DNA of 64,000 bases, taken from positions 372,001 through 436,000 of the forward strand of contig UBJR01000002.1 in the NCBI GenBank assembly GCA_900465675.1. The letters are read 5' to 3'. How positions within the stretch are numbered: position 1 is the stretch's first letter; every line of letters starts with the position of its first letter. This stretch comes from Hyphomicrobiales bacterium (GTDB lineage Bacteria > Pseudomonadota > Alphaproteobacteria > Rhizobiales > Rhizobiaceae). Positions 8,669 through 18,703 of this stretch are shown piece by piece. Made by a program: the position numbers and the translations under genes. Below the pieces are notes generated by a model that was not told the DNA's origin, searched no databases, and worked only from the letters and a program-made list of their open reading frames with translations.

Positions 8669-11374
8669 TCAGAGCGAGCGGGTGATATGCTCGACGCGGA
8701 AGCATTCGATGACATCGCCTGCGCGAATGTCTTCGTAGTTCTCGAAGGCCATACCGCATTCCTGACCGACCGGCACTTCGGAGACTTCGTCCTTGAAGCG
8801 CTTGAGCGTCTTGAGCTTGCCTTCGTGGATGACGACGTTGTCGCGGATAAGGCGCACGCCTGCACCACGCTCGACCTTGCCTTCGGTGACGCGGCAACCC
8901 GCGACCTTGCCTGTTTTGGTGATGTTGAACACCTCGAGGATCTCGGCATTGCCGAGGAAGGTCTCGCGGCGCTCCGGCGACAGCAGGCCCGACATCGCTG
9001 CCTTCACGTCATCCACGAGATCGTAGATGATGTTGTAGTAGCGGATCTCGATGCCGCCACGCTCGGCAGCGGTACGTGCCTGTGCATTGGCGCGAACGTT
9101 GAAGCCGATGATCGCCGCGTCGGAGGATTCTGCGAGCGCGATATCAGACTCGGTGATGGCACCAGCACCGGAATGAACGATGCGAGCCCGCACTTCGTCG
9201 GTACCGAGCTTGTCAAGGGCACCGATGATGGCTTCGATGGAACCCTGCACGTCACCCTTGATGACAAGCGGGAATTCCTTGTAGCCGGTATTCTGCAGCT
9301 TGCTCATCATCTGTTCGAGCGAACCGCGCTGGCCGGACTGGCGGGCAGCTGCCTTGTCGCGCGCCAGACGCTGGCGGTACTCGGAAATTTCGCGAGCACG
9401 GGCTTCGTTCTCGACGACGGCAAACTTGTCGCCGGCAGCAGGCGTGCCGGAAAGACCGAGCACTTCGACCGGGGTTGCCGGACCGGCCTCCTTGACATGG
9501 TCGCCCTTGTCGGTGACGAGCGCGCGGACGCGGCCCCACTGATCGCCGGCAACGATGATCTGGCCCGGCTTCAGCGTGCCCTTCTGGACGAGAACGGTCG
9601 CAACCGCGCCGCGGCCACGGTCAAGCTGAGCTTCGATGACGGTACCTTCGGCGGTCCGGGTCGGATCGGCCTTGAGGTCGAGAATTTCGGCCTGCAGCAG
9701 GACGGCTTCGAGCAGCTTGTCGAGGTTGGTCTTGTTCTTGGCCGAAACTTCGACGTCGAGAACTTCACCGCCCAGCGATTCCACGAAGACTTCGTGCTGC
9801 AGAAGCTGCTGGCGGACCTTGTCCGGCTTGGCTTCGTGCTTGTCGATCTTGTTGATCGCCACGATGATCGGAACACCGGCCGCCTTGGCGTGATTGATGG
9901 ATTCGATCGTCTGCGGCATGACGCTGTCGTCGGCCGCAACCACCAGGATCGCGATGTCCGTTGCCTGCGCACCACGCGCACGCATGGCCGTGAAGGCGGC
10001 GTGACCGGGCGTGTCGATGAAGGTGATCTTCTGGCCGTTCTGTTCGACCTGATAGGCACCGATATGCTGGGTGATGCCACCGGCTTCGCCAGAGACGACG
10101 TTCGCCTGACGGATGGCGTCGAGCAGCGAGGTCTTGCCGTGGTCGACGTGACCCATGATGGTGACGACAGGCGGACGCGAAACCATTTCACCAGCATCGT
10201 CGGCCTTGTCGAAGATACCTTCTTCAACGTCGGATTCCGAAACGCGCTTGACGGTGTGGCCGAATTCGCCGGCGATCAGTTCAGCGAGGTCGGCGTCGAT
10301 GACGTCGCCCGGCTTCATCATCTGGCCTTCCTTCATCAGGTACTTGATAACGTCGACGGCGCGTTCAGACATACGCTGCGACAGTTCCTGAATGGTGATG
10401 GTCTCGGGCAGAATGACCTCGCGCATAACCTTTTCGCGGGTTTCCTGCATCTGGCTGCGGCGGAACTTTTCCTGACGGCGGCGCATGGCAGCCATAGAAC
10501 GGCCGCGCGCACCTTCGTCGTCGACGCCTGCTGTGCCGATGGTCAGCTTGCCGCGACGCCGGTCTTCCTCGCCCTTCGGACGGGTGGTGACCGGCTTTGC
10601 CGGCTCCGGACGCACGACGCGCCCACGAACCGGGCCACCGCGTGCAGCACCGCCGCGATCATCTTCTTCGCCTTCACGGCGGCCGCGAGCCGCTGCCGGA
10701 GCAGCAGATCCGGGACGCGCAGCGCCAGGTGCCGGAGCGGCATCGGGGCGGCGGGCAGCCGGTGCGGACGGCTGAGCCGAACGGGCTTGAACGGGCGCTG
10801 CAGCCGGTGCCGGAGCAGGGGCTTCAACAACCGGAGGCGCCGGCGGACGGGCAGCTTCTTCGGCGGCGCGGCGCGCAGCCTCTTCGGCTTCCGCAGCCTG
10901 ACGGGCCGCTTCTTCTACAGCGCGGCGCTTGTCTTCCTCGACGCGGCGGGCCGCATCTTCGGCTTCGCGAACCTGCGCCATGGCAAGTGCACGGCGGCGC
11001 GCATCCATTTCTTCCGGCGACAGATGGTTCAGTACCACCGGACGCGGACGGTCCTGCTGGCGCGGAGAATGCTGCGACGGCTGAGAGTTGCCACCTGGCT
11101 GCTGGATACGCGGCGCCGGTGTCTGCTGCTGCGGACGTGCCTGGACTGGTGCTGGTGCAGGCTCGGCAGCGCGGGGCGCCACCGGAGCAGGTGCGACCGG
11201 ACGTTCGTCTTCGGGGCGCATCGGACGCCGCTTACGGGTCTCGACGACGACCGCTTTTGTGCGACCGCGACCCATATCCTGGCGCACGGTGCCCTGGCTT
11301 ATCCCCGACGGTTTCAGGGTCAGCGTCTTCTTGCCCGTTGCACCAAGTGTCTTGTCGTCATTGCTATCGGTCAT
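8669..11374 (-). CDS. infB: Translation initiation factor IF-2
   Basis: GTPase that recruits initiator tRNA to the 30S subunit and promotes subunit joining. It has 901 residues from MTDSNDDKT. The N-terminal 290 residues are an Ala/Arg/Glu/Pro-rich low-complexity and coiled-coil region typical of alphaproteobacterial IF-2. An IF2_N domain follows, then the G domain with G1 [13 protein letters not shown] at about 405-417, DTPGH (G3) and NKID (G4), then the C-terminal beta-barrel domains. An upstream in-frame start exists, but the chosen ATG has AAGGAACGGGAA before it. The third gene after rimP-nusA with ylxR between, in the classic operon order. Confidence 0.97.
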   Translation of the reverse strand: MTDSNDDKTLGATGKKTLTLKPSGISQGTVRQDMGRGRTKAVVVETRKRRPMRPEDERPVAPAPVAPRAAEPAPAPVQARPQQQTPAPRIQQPGGNSQPSQHSPRQQDRPRPVVLNHLSPEEMDARRRALAMAQVREAEDAARRVEEDKRRAVEEAARQAAEAEEAARRAAEEAARPPAPPVVEAPAPAPAAAPVQARSAQPSAPAARRPDAAPAPGAARPGSAAPAAARGRREGEEDDRGGAARGGPVRGRVVRPEPAKPVTTRPKGEEDRRRGKLTIGTAGVDDEGARGRSMAAMRRRQEKFRRSQMQETREKVMREVILPETITIQELSQRMSERAVDVIKYLMKEGQMMKPGDVIDADLAELIAGEFGHTVKRVSESDVEEGIFDKADDAGEMVSRPPVVTIMGHVDHGKTSLLDAIRQANVVSGEAGGITQHIGAYQVEQNGQKITFIDTPGHAAFTAMRARGAQATDIAILVVAADDSVMPQTIESINHAKAAGVPIIVAINKIDKHEAKPDKVRQQLLQHEVFVESLGGEVLDVEVSAKNKTNLDKLLEAVLLQAEILDLKADPTRTAEGTVIEAQLDRGRGAVATVLVQKGTLKPGQIIVAGDQWGRVRALVTDKGDHVKEAGPATPVEVLGLSGTPAAGDKFAVVENEARAREISEYRQRLARDKAAARQSGQRGSLEQMMSKLQNTGYKEFPLVIKGDVQGSIEAIIGALDKLGTDEVRARIVHSGAGAITESDIALAESSDAAIIGFNVRANAQARTAAERGGIEIRYYNIIYDLVDDVKAAMSGLLSPERRETFLGNAEILEVFNITKTGKVAGCRVTEGKVERGAGVRLIRDNVVIHEGKLKTLKRFKDEVSEVPVGQECGMAFENYEDIRAGDVIECFRVEHITRSL

Positions 11375-11473
11375 TCGTTCCCGTTCCTTCGGACAGGGAG
11401 CGATGACGTCATCAGTCCCTGTCAATCAAATACAGTCGATCAATGATGGGCCGGCATCTGCCGGTCGCCCGTA

Positions 11474-12160
11474 TCATTGTTTTTGCCGGCCCGCGCTGTC
11501 CGGTGCCCGGGACTGACCGCTGTTACGGTACTGCTCAAGCATCTTTGCGCGCTTCACTACACCCTCACCCGCCTGCCCTGCAAGCACTGCGGCATGGATA
11601 AAAGCATTCTCGCCCATCACCCCTTCCATTTCGCTCTCCGAGAAGAGACGGAAGGAAGGTATTTCTTCCTCGGTTTCCATTCCGAGGTGCCAGGCCTTGC
11701 GAGCCTGGTCTATTTTTCGCACGCCATCGTCGGCCGCACCGGTCGAATGGAACACCGCAAGGGCTGCTCCGCTTCTGACCGCGGCATCCACTTTCGCGGA
11801 GCCGGTGACGAACTGACCGGCCTTGCGGGCCATGTTCATCATCTGCATCAGCTGCTTGGCGAGCAGCCGGTCGACGGTCTCGCCGAGATCAGCCGCAGCC
11901 TTCACATCCGTCTTCAAGGCGCGGGCGAAGGTCTTCTTCGCCACCGCCCTGTCGACCAGCGTGCGGTCGATCTTTACCCAGCATCCGCGTCCCGGAAGCT
12001 CGCGCTTCAGATCGGCGATGACGGTTCCATCGGGAGCGGCGACAAAGCGGATCAGCTCATCCGGCGATCCGCTTTCGCGCGTCACGATGCACATGCGGCC
12101 GTTCACGTCATAACCTGCAAGATCATCATCCTCAGGAGATGTGTCCGGCTGCGCGGTCAT
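11474..12160 (-). CDS. YlxR-family RNA-binding protein fused to an L7Ae-like domain
   Basis: Predicted nucleic-acid-binding protein of the nusA-infB operon. It has 228 residues in two parts. Residues about 20-95 are a YlxR/DUF448 domain (RMCIVTRESGSPDELIRFV, then LPGRGCWVKID). Residues about 100-190 resemble the ribosomal L7Ae/L30e fold (MARKAGQFVTGSAKVDAAVRSG). In Firmicutes these are the separate proteins YlxR and YlxQ; the fusion is usual in alphaproteobacteria. Its ATG overlaps the nusA stop by one base (TAATG), so translation is probably coupled. The precise function is unknown. Confidence 0.9.
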   Translation of the reverse strand: MTAQPDTSPEDDDLAGYDVNGRMCIVTRESGSPDELIRFVAAPDGTVIADLKRELPGRGCWVKIDRTLVDRAVAKKTFARALKTDVKAAADLGETVDRLLAKQLMQMMNMARKAGQFVTGSAKVDAAVRSGAALAVFHSTGAADDGVRKIDQARKAWHLGMETEEEIPSFRLFSESEMEGVMGENAFIHAAVLAGQAGEGVVKRAKMLEQYRNSGQSRAPDSAGRQKQ

Positions 12161-13764
12161 TACGCTTCCTGCTCGGCAGCATCGGCCTCAACAGGCTCCG
12201 CATCCTTCGCAAGGTCATCCTCGGTGATCCAGCCAACCGCGAGGCGGGCCTGAACAACCATCTGTTCTGCTTCGACGCGGGAGATGTCGAACTTCGAGAA
12301 CAGACCCTCGAACTTCTTCGTCTCGCCGTTCTTGCGCTCGCTCCAGCCGACGAGATCGTCTGCTGCGCAACCTGCAAAATCTTCGATCGTCTTGATGCCG
12401 TCTTCGCCGAGCGCGACCATCATCTGTGCGGTCATGCCTTCGATCTGGCGAAGATCATCGGAGACGCCGAGCGACTTGCGCTTCTCGTCCATCTCGGCTT
12501 CGAGCTTTTCGAGGAATTCGCGGGCGCGGGTCTGGATTTCCTGGGCAGTGTCCTCGTCGAAGCCGTCGATCGAGGCGATTTCGTCGAGATCGACGTAAGC
12601 CAGTTCCTCAACGGCAGCAAAGCCTTCGGAGGCCAGAACCTGGCCGACCATTTCGTCAACGTCGAGCGAGTCCATGAACAGGTTGGTGCGCTCGTTGAAT
12701 TCCTTCTGACGGCGCTCCGACTCTTCGGCTTCCGTCATGATGTCGATATCCCAGCCGGTCAGCTGAGATGCGAGGCGAACGTTCTGACCGCGGCGGCCGA
12801 TGGCGAGCGACAGCTGCTCATCCGGCACCACGACTTCGATACGCTCTGCATCCTCATCGAGAACGACCTTGGCGACTTCAGCCGGCTGCAGGGCGTTGAC
12901 GACAAAGGTCGCCGGATCCTGCGACCACGGAATGATGTCGATCTTTTCGCCCTGAAGCTCGCCGACGACGGCCTGAACGCGCGAACCGCGCATACCGACG
13001 CAGGCGCCGACCGGATCGATCGAGCTATCGTTCGAAATGACGGCGATCTTGGCGCGCGAACCCGGGTCACGGGCAATCGAGCGAACCTGGATGATGCCGT
13101 CGTAAATTTCCGGCACTTCCATGGTGAAAAGCTTCACCATGAATTGCGGATGGGTACGCGACAGGAAAATCTGCGGGCCACGCTGTTCGCGGCGGACGTC
13201 GTAAACATAGGCGCGGACGCGATCGCCGTAGCGAACGTTTTCGCGCGGGATCATTTCGTCGCGGCGGATGATGCCTTCGCCACGGCCGAGATCGACGATG
13301 ACGTTGCCGTATTCGACGCGCTTGACGGTGCCGTTGACGATTTCGCCGGTACGATCCTTGAACTCGTCGAACTGGCGGTCACGCTCGGCTTCGCGAACCT
13401 TCTGGACGATGACCTGCTTCGCAGACTGCGCAGCGATGCGGCCGAAGTCCATCGGCGGCAGCGGATCGGCAATGAAATCGCCAAGGGCTGCATCGGGGTT
13501 GCGGTCGCGGGCCAGTTCCAGCGGGATCTGCGTGGAATAGTCTTCGGCCTTCTCGACAACTTCGAGCAGACGCTGAAGGCGGATTTCGCCGGTCTTCGGA
13601 TTGATGTCGGCGCGGATGTTCGATTCCGAGCCGTAACGGGAGCGTGCAGCTTTCTGGATCGCATCGGCCATTGCGGCCAGCACGATTTCGCGGTCGATGA
13701 CTTTTTCGCGCGCCACTGCATCTGCGATCTGCAGAAGTTCGAGGCGGTTCGCACTGACTGCCAT
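12160..13764 (-). CDS. nusA: Transcription termination/antitermination factor NusA
   Basis: RNA polymerase-associated factor that modulates pausing, intrinsic termination and antitermination. It has 534 residues: an N-terminal RNAP-binding domain (1-125), S1 domain (about 135-200, GEIVNGTVKRVEYGNVIVD), two KH domains (about 230-345, with IAIGRRGQNVRLASQL-type signature), then an acidic C-terminal region with helix-hairpin-helix repeats (about 370-500). The start is MAVSANRLELLQIADAVA. It sits between rimP (61 bases upstream) and ylxR (1-base overlap). Confidence 0.97.
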   Translation of the reverse strand: MAVSANRLELLQIADAVAREKVIDREIVLAAMADAIQKAARSRYGSESNIRADINPKTGEIRLQRLLEVVEKAEDYSTQIPLELARDRNPDAALGDFIADPLPPMDFGRIAAQSAKQVIVQKVREAERDRQFDEFKDRTGEIVNGTVKRVEYGNVIVDLGRGEGIIRRDEMIPRENVRYGDRVRAYVYDVRREQRGPQIFLSRTHPQFMVKLFTMEVPEIYDGIIQVRSIARDPGSRAKIAVISNDSSIDPVGACVGMRGSRVQAVVGELQGEKIDIIPWSQDPATFVVNALQPAEVAKVVLDEDAERIEVVVPDEQLSLAIGRRGQNVRLASQLTGWDIDIMTEAEESERRQKEFNERTNLFMDSLDVDEMVGQVLASEGFAAVEELAYVDLDEIASIDGFDEDTAQEIQTRAREFLEKLEAEMDEKRKSLGVSDDLRQIEGMTAQMMVALGEDGIKTIEDFAGCAADDLVGWSERKNGETKKFEGLFSKFDISRVEAEQMVVQARLAVGWITEDDLAKDAEPVEADAAEQEA

Positions 13765-13824
13765 TGTTTTATCTCTCCGTCTCGGCTTTCCGGGTTCCCG
13801 TCCCTGGAGCCTGTAGTTGATCGG

Positions 13825-14430
13825 TTATTCCTGGTCTTCCGCTTCGTTCTGGTTCGCGGCTTCCGACTTCGCTGCCTTGTCGGCGCGAAGCGCATCGCGG
13901 ATCAGATCGTCGGTCAGGATAAGCTTGGCTTCGGCCAGAGCCGCGAAGGGGATTTCCACCTTCTGCTCTTCGCCATAGGCAACCTGGTCACGCTCAAGCG
14001 TGAAACCATCTGCATTCGATTCCAGAATCTTGCCACGGAACCGCTTGCGGTTGCCGATCATGATCGACGTATCGCACTTCAAAAGGTGTCCCTGCCAGCG
14101 GACGAAATCCGACTTGCGCACCAGCGGACGGTCGATACCGGCCGAAGACACTTCGAGATGATACTCCCGATCGATCGGATCTTCCACATCCAGAACCGGG
14201 GAAACAGCCGTCGAGACCGCTTCGCAGTCCTGAACGGACATGGTTCCGTCATTGCGCTCGGCCATGATCTGCAGCGTCGCGCCGTTCTGATTGAGCATCC
14301 GGACGCGGATCAGGCGGAAGCCCATACCGACAAGCACTGGTTCGATGATGTCGGCAAGGCGCTGGTCAAGCCCGGTCTCGGTAATCAGCCGTGGCTCAAG
14401 TTCGTTTTCTGCGGTTGTCTGATCCGACAA
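13825..14430 (-). CDS. rimP: Ribosome maturation factor RimP (TTG start)
   Basis: Assembly factor needed for 30S maturation. It has 201 residues with the conserved [18 protein letters not shown] and [19 protein letters not shown] segments and an Ala/Glu-rich tail. No ATG fits: the frame offers TTG codons at 14448 and 14430. The TTG at 14430 is preferred because AGGAG (14443-14439) lies exactly 8 bases upstream, giving [13 protein letters not shown] at the N-terminus. It is the first gene of the nusA-infB operon, and its 5' leader carries an intrinsic-terminator hairpin. The weak start codon and attenuator both suggest tight control. Confidence 0.93.
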   Translation of the reverse strand: MSDQTTAENELEPRLITETGLDQRLADIIEPVLVGMGFRLIRVRMLNQNGATLQIMAERNDGTMSVQDCEAVSTAVSPVLDVEDPIDREYHLEVSSAGIDRPLVRKSDFVRWQGHLLKCDTSIMIGNRKRFRGKILESNADGFTLERDQVAYGEEQKVEIPFAALAEAKLILTDDLIRDALRADKAAKSEAANQNEAEDQE

Positions 14431-14477
14431 GCGGCGCGCTCCTAGCAAATTTCAAGCATTTTGGATGATCGCGCTAA

Positions 14478-14508
14478 TAAAAAAGAGCGGGTCCTTGCGG
14501 CCCACTCT
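14478..14508 (-). terminator. Intrinsic-terminator hairpin in the rimP leader (candidate attenuator)
   Basis: On the minus strand an 8-bp stem (AGAGTGGG with CCCGCTCT, one G-U pair) can extend inward and is followed by six U residues. It lies between the operon promoter at 14536-14564 and rimP. No minus-strand gene lies upstream that needs terminating, so it acts inside the leader of the rimP-nusA-infB operon. A 10-base palindrome ATCGTACGAT (14511-14520) just upstream and GCGCGATCATC downstream could join an alternative fold. Confidence 0.75.
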
Positions 14509-14535
14509 TCATCGTACGATCAAGAATTTGAGTGG

Positions 14536-14564
14536 CATATAGGCCCGTTTTTCTGAAATTGCAA
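14536..14564 (-). promoter_or_regulatory. Promoter of the rimP-nusA-infB operon
   Basis: Minus-strand -35 TTGCAA (14564-14559) and -10 TATATG (14541-14536) separated by 17 bases, close to the sigma-70 consensus. The predicted start near 14529 gives a leader of about 100 bases before the rimP TTG, with the terminator hairpin inside it. Confidence 0.75.
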
Positions 14565-14679
14565 GCTCCGGCGCCAAATGCGCCAAGGCTGCAATCCTTC
14601 GCTGGCCTCAGGCACGCTTCGCCATATATTGGGCGGGAACAGAACAAGACAAGCCGGAGCAAATCCGGGCGGAGGGAAC

Positions 14680-16311
14680 GTGCCGTCGAATTCTTCCACG
14701 CTGGCGCCGCTGAAACACGAAACATACCGCCGGATCTGGTTTGCGAGTCTGGCGTCGAACTTCGGCGGGCTGATCCAGGCCGTCGGCGCCGCATGGATGA
14801 TGACGACGATCACCGCCTCGGAAGACATGGTGGCGCTGGTGCAGACCTCGACGGCGCTGCCGATCATGCTCTTCTCGCTGATCTCGGGCGCGCTCGCCGA
14901 CAATTTCGACAGGCGCCGGGTGATGCTGACGGCGCAGGTCCTGATGCTCGTTGTCTCGGCGATCCTGACGGTCTTCGCCCTGCTCGGCTGGATCACGCCC
15001 TGGCTTCTATTGTTGTTCACCTTTCTCATCGGCTGCGGCACGGCGCTCAACAATCCCTCCTGGCAGGCGTCGGTCGGCGACATGGTGCCGCGCGCCGATC
15101 TGCCTGCCGCCGTGACGCTGAACAGCATGGGGTTCAACATGACCCGCAGCGTTGGCCCGGCGATCGGCGGGGTCATCGTGGCGGCAGCCGGTGCGGCGGC
15201 CGCCTTTGCGGTGAACGCTGTCAGCTATCTGGCGCTGATTTATGCACTGATGCGCTGGAAACCCGCTCTTCCCACCTCGACGCTGCCGCGTGAAAGCCTT
15301 GGCAGCGCGATCTTTGCAGGCCTGCGCTATATCTCGATGTCACCGAACCTCGAAAAGGTTCTGGTGCGCGGCTTCACGTTCGGTGTCGGCGCCAGCTCGG
15401 TGCTCGCGCTGCTTCCGATCGTCGCGATCGACCTCGTCTCGGGCGGGCCGCTGAGCTACGGCTTCATGCTCGGCTCTTTCGGCATCGGCGCGATCGGCGG
15501 CGGGGCGCTCAACGCCCGGCTTCGCGATGCGCTGAGCAGCGAGATCATCATCCGCTATGCCTTTGCCGGCTTTGCGGTGAGCATGGCGATCACCGCGGCC
15601 AGCCCCTTTGCGGTGCTGACCTGCGCCGGGCTGCTGGTATCGGGCGCCTGTTGGGTGCTGGCGCTGTCGCTGTTCAATACGATCGTCCAGCTATCGACGC
15701 CGCGCTGGGTGGTCGGGCGGGCGCTCTCGCTTTATCAGACGGTAACCTTCGGCGGGATTGCCGGCGGCAGCTGGTTCTGGGGTATCGTGGCAGACCGCTT
15801 CGGCGTCTCGAATGCGCTCTATGGGTCTGCAGCGGTAATGGTGATCGGCGTGCTGATCGGCTTCCGCTTCTCGATGCCGGCCTTTGCCTCGCTCAATCTC
15901 GACCCGCTCAACCGCTTTGTCGAACCGGCGCTCGGGCTCGATATCACGCCGCGCAGCGGGCCGATCGTCATCCAGGTCGATTATCAGATCAGCGACGAGG
16001 ACCTGCCGGAATTCCTGAAGCTGATGGGCGAGCGGCGGCGCATCCGTATTCGCGACGGCGCCCGGGCCTGGGCGCTGATGCGCGATCTGGAGAACCCGGG
16101 CATCTGGACGGAGACTTATCACACCCCGACCTGGGTCGAATATATTCGCCACAACCAACGGCGCACGCAGGCCGATGCGGAAAATACCGACCGGCTGCGC
16201 AACCTGCATCGCGGCGCCGATCTGCCGCATGTGCACCGGATGATCGAACGCCAGGCGATCCCACCCTCCGACGACGTCTTTCACAAGGCGCCGATCGATA
16301 TCCATCACTAG
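14680..16311 (+). CDS. MFS transporter of the MFS_3/EntS-like family
   Basis: Predicted inner-membrane proton-coupled exporter with 543 residues. The first ~400 form about 11-12 membrane segments, with an MFS loop motif GALADNFDRRRVMLTAQ after the second helix. The C-terminal ~120 residues (QVDYQISDEDLPEFLKLMGERR onward) form a soluble domain typical of the DUF894/MFS_3 group. The GTG at 14680 is chosen as start because GGAGGG ends four bases before it; the frame is open to 14578 but that part looks non-coding. The substrate is unknown; relatives include enterobactin and drug exporters. GNAT follows 10 bases downstream. Confidence 0.85.
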   Translation: MPSNSSTLAPLKHETYRRIWFASLASNFGGLIQAVGAAWMMTTITASEDMVALVQTSTALPIMLFSLISGALADNFDRRRVMLTAQVLMLVVSAILTVFALLGWITPWLLLLFTFLIGCGTALNNPSWQASVGDMVPRADLPAAVTLNSMGFNMTRSVGPAIGGVIVAAAGAAAAFAVNAVSYLALIYALMRWKPALPTSTLPRESLGSAIFAGLRYISMSPNLEKVLVRGFTFGVGASSVLALLPIVAIDLVSGGPLSYGFMLGSFGIGAIGGGALNARLRDALSSEIIIRYAFAGFAVSMAITAASPFAVLTCAGLLVSGACWVLALSLFNTIVQLSTPRWVVGRALSLYQTVTFGGIAGGSWFWGIVADRFGVSNALYGSAAVMVIGVLIGFRFSMPAFASLNLDPLNRFVEPALGLDITPRSGPIVIQVDYQISDEDLPEFLKLMGERRRIRIRDGARAWALMRDLENPGIWTETYHTPTWVEYIRHNQRRTQADAENTDRLRNLHRGADLPHVHRMIERQAIPPSDDVFHKAPIDIHH

Positions 16312-16321
16312 GAAGTTCAAG

Positions 16322-16771
16322 ATGTTCAGGCGAGCCAGGGAAAGCGATCTCCCCGCGATCATTGCCATGCTCGCCGATGATGCGTTGGGACGCAGCCGCG
16401 AGGTGGTCTCCGATCCCGTTGACGAGCGCTACCTTGCTGCCTTTGCGGCCATCATCACCGACGAGAACCAGCTGCTTGCCGTCGCGGTCAATGCCGACGA
16501 CCAGCCGGTTGGCTGCCTGCAGCTGACATTCATTCCGGGGCTTTCGCGCACCGGCATGTGGCGCGGACAGATCGAGAGCGTGCGGATCACCGAAACGGAG
16601 CGCGGCACCGGACTTGGCGCACGCTTCATCAAATGGGCGATCGGCGTTTGCCGGGACCGCGGCTGCAAGCTCGTACAGCTGACATCGGACAAGTCGCGGG
16701 CCGATTCCATCCGTTTCTATGAAAAGCTTGGCTTCACGGCGAGCCACGAGGGCATGAAGCTTACTCTCTGA
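16322..16771 (+). CDS. GNAT family N-acetyltransferase
   Basis: Predicted small-molecule or protein acetyltransferase using acetyl-CoA, substrate unknown. The 149 residues show the GNAT acetyl-CoA loop as ERGTGLGARFIKWAIG at about 98-113, and the C-terminal FYEKLGFTASHEGMKL motif. It starts 10 bases after the MFS gene, probably in the same transcript. It converges on the transglycosylase gene with only 3 bases between stops. Confidence 0.88.
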   Translation: MFRRARESDLPAIIAMLADDALGRSREVVSDPVDERYLAAFAAIITDENQLLAVAVNADDQPVGCLQLTFIPGLSRTGMWRGQIESVRITETERGTGLGARFIKWAIGVCRDRGCKLVQLTSDKSRADSIRFYEKLGFTASHEGMKLTL

Positions 16772-16774
16772 AGC

Positions 16775-18034
16775 CTATTTCAGTTTGCCCTTCATCGACG
16801 CTTCCGGATAGCAGGTCGGCTTTTCGCCGTTCTTGACCTGCCACTGGCCGATCGAACGGCGGGTCTTGTAGCCCGGCAAGCCGTCGGAACCGCCGACATC
16901 GTAGCCCTGACGCTCCAGCGCCTTCTGCATGGCAGCGACATCCGAGCGCAGCATCTTGCCGACATCGCCCCAGGCGCCCTGGAAACCGCCCGCTCCATAG
17001 GCGATCCGATCAGCCAGGTTGCCGATATAGAGTCCATAGAGATCGGAATTGTTATATTCCTTGATGACGTAGAAATTCGGGGTGACGAGGAATTCCGGGC
17101 CGTCGCGGCCAGCGGGAACCAGCATCATCCCATCGGCCTTCATCTCAGATGAGGGAAAGCCCTTGCCCCAGATCCTGCTGATGCCGAGTGATGCCCATTG
17201 CGACAGCGGCTTGGCGAGATCCGGCCCCTCCTGGGCGCAGGATACGGCAGCGGGGATCGTGACCTCGAAGCCCCAGTCGCGGTCGCGCTGCCAGCCCTTC
17301 TTGACAAGATAGTTGGCGATGGATGCCAGCGTATCCGGCACCGAGGTCCAGATGTTGCGGTGGCCGTCGCCATCGAAATCGACGGCATATTTCAGGTAGC
17401 TTGTCGGCATGAACTGCGGCTGGCCGAGCGCGCCTGCCCAGGAGCCCTTGAAATCGGCCGGCGCCACATCGCCGCCATCGATGATGTGGAGTGCCGCAAT
17501 CAGTTCGGTGCGAAACATCTCCTTGCGCGTCGACATGAACGCCTTCGTGGCCAGCACCTGGATCGCCGAGTTCGGGATCTTCGCGGCGCCAAAACCGGTC
17601 TCGCGGCCCCAGATGGCCAGCACGATCGATCCCGGCACGCCGTAGGTCTTTTCGATCCGCTTCAGCGTCGAGGCATATTGCGAGGCAAAGCCGCGGCCTG
17701 TCATGGCGAGTTTGCTCAGACGCTCCTCGTTGAAATAGGGCGCAGGCGAGGAAAATTCGGCCTGTGTCTGCTTGCGTTCCTTCGGCGGCGGGAAGCCGGG
17801 AGGCGCGAGATCCGGAAGATCCCAGTTGAGTTCGATGCCGGCGAAAGCGGCCTGAAATGTCTTGGCAGAAATACCGTTCTTTTCGGCTTCCGGGCGCAGT
17901 TCGGTCTGCACCCATTTCTCGAACTGCGCCTCGACGGCGGCCTTCGAAGGAGCGGCGGAGGCGGGCAGATGAAACGATGCGGCAAGCATCGCCGTCAGGA
18001 TCGAAAGGCGGATGATCGTCTTCACCTCAGGCAT
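16775..18034 (-). CDS. Lytic murein transglycosylase, MltB/SLT_2 family with peptidoglycan-binding domain
   Basis: Periplasmic enzyme that cleaves the MurNAc-GlcNAc bond of peptidoglycan with formation of 1,6-anhydroMurNAc. It has 419 residues. The N-terminal signal (RLSILTAMLAASFHLPASAAP) ends near residue 28 without a lipobox Cys. The SLT_2 catalytic domain spans about 35-335, with the catalytic Glu in AIWGRETGFGAAK (about 145) and GALGQPQFMPTSYLKYA. A PG_binding_1 domain follows (MQKALERQGYDVGGSDGLPG) at about 350-405. It lies 6 bases after recR on the same strand. Confidence 0.92.
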   Translation of the reverse strand: MPEVKTIIRLSILTAMLAASFHLPASAAPSKAAVEAQFEKWVQTELRPEAEKNGISAKTFQAAFAGIELNWDLPDLAPPGFPPPKERKQTQAEFSSPAPYFNEERLSKLAMTGRGFASQYASTLKRIEKTYGVPGSIVLAIWGRETGFGAAKIPNSAIQVLATKAFMSTRKEMFRTELIAALHIIDGGDVAPADFKGSWAGALGQPQFMPTSYLKYAVDFDGDGHRNIWTSVPDTLASIANYLVKKGWQRDRDWGFEVTIPAAVSCAQEGPDLAKPLSQWASLGISRIWGKGFPSSEMKADGMMLVPAGRDGPEFLVTPNFYVIKEYNNSDLYGLYIGNLADRIAYGAGGFQGAWGDVGKMLRSDVAAMQKALERQGYDVGGSDGLPGYKTRRSIGQWQVKNGEKPTCYPEASMKGKLK

Positions 18035-18040
18035 TCCCCC

Positions 18041-18646
18041 TCAAATGACCGTTCGCGCCCGAAGCGCGGCCGCCAATGTGCCCTCGTCGAGATAATCGAG
18101 CTCGCCGCCGACAGGCACGCCATGCGCCAGCCGGGTGATCTTGACGTCCAATCCGGTGAGCTGATCGGTTATATAGTGTGCTGTGGTCTGCCCCTCGACG
18201 GTGGCGTTCACCGCGATGATCAGCTCGCGCACGCCGCCTTCGCCGAGCCGCTCGATCAGCCCGCGGATATTCAGATCATCCGGGCCGACGCCATCCAGCG
18301 GCGACAGCGTGCCGCCGAGAACGTGGTAGGCGGCATTCATCGCGCCGGCGCGCTCCAGTGCCCAGAGATCCGATACATCCTCGACGACAATGATGACCGA
18401 CTGGTCGCGGCGATCATCGGTGCAGACGGTGCAGGGATCCGAGGTATCGACATTGCCGCAGCGCGAGCAGATCTTCACCTTGTCATAGGCATCGCCCATG
18501 GCATGGGAAAGAGGACCGAGAAGCTGGTCCTTCTTCTTGATCAGATGCAGCGCCGCGCGGCGCGCCGACCGGGGCCCGAGACCCGGCACTTTCGCCAGAA
18601 GCTGAATGAGTTTTTCGATTTCGGGGCCGGTGACTCGCTTTGCCAT
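18041..18646 (-). CDS. recR: Recombination protein RecR
   Basis: Part of the RecFOR pathway that loads RecA at gaps. It has 201 residues: helix-hairpin-helix region ([17 protein letters not shown], about 18-34), a C4 zinc motif ([16 protein letters not shown], about 57-72) and a Toprim domain ([15 protein letters not shown], about 87-101). In many genomes recR follows dnaX-ybaB directly; here a LysE gene and an opposite-strand MOSC gene lie between ybaB and recR. It is followed closely by the transglycosylase gene. recF is also in this window at 34064-35188. Confidence 0.96.
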   Translation of the reverse strand: MAKRVTGPEIEKLIQLLAKVPGLGPRSARRAALHLIKKKDQLLGPLSHAMGDAYDKVKICSRCGNVDTSDPCTVCTDDRRDQSVIIVVEDVSDLWALERAGAMNAAYHVLGGTLSPLDGVGPDDLNIRGLIERLGEGGVRELIIAVNATVEGQTTAHYITDQLTGLDVKITRLAHGVPVGGELDYLDEGTLAAALRARTVI

Positions 18647-18703
18647 GCGCCGTTCTTAGCCCATATGTCGTCAAAACGGAATCGCGGAAGGATTGCTGCC
18701 GCC

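Noticed and set aside
8687..11446. 919-codon open frame on the plus strand opposite infB
   Set aside because: Antisense shadow of a GC-rich gene; IF-2 is unmistakable on the minus strand and the opposite product has no domain.
12139..14445. 768-codon open frame on the plus strand opposite nusA-rimP
   Set aside because: Spans two real minus-strand genes and their junction; composition is that of an antisense frame.
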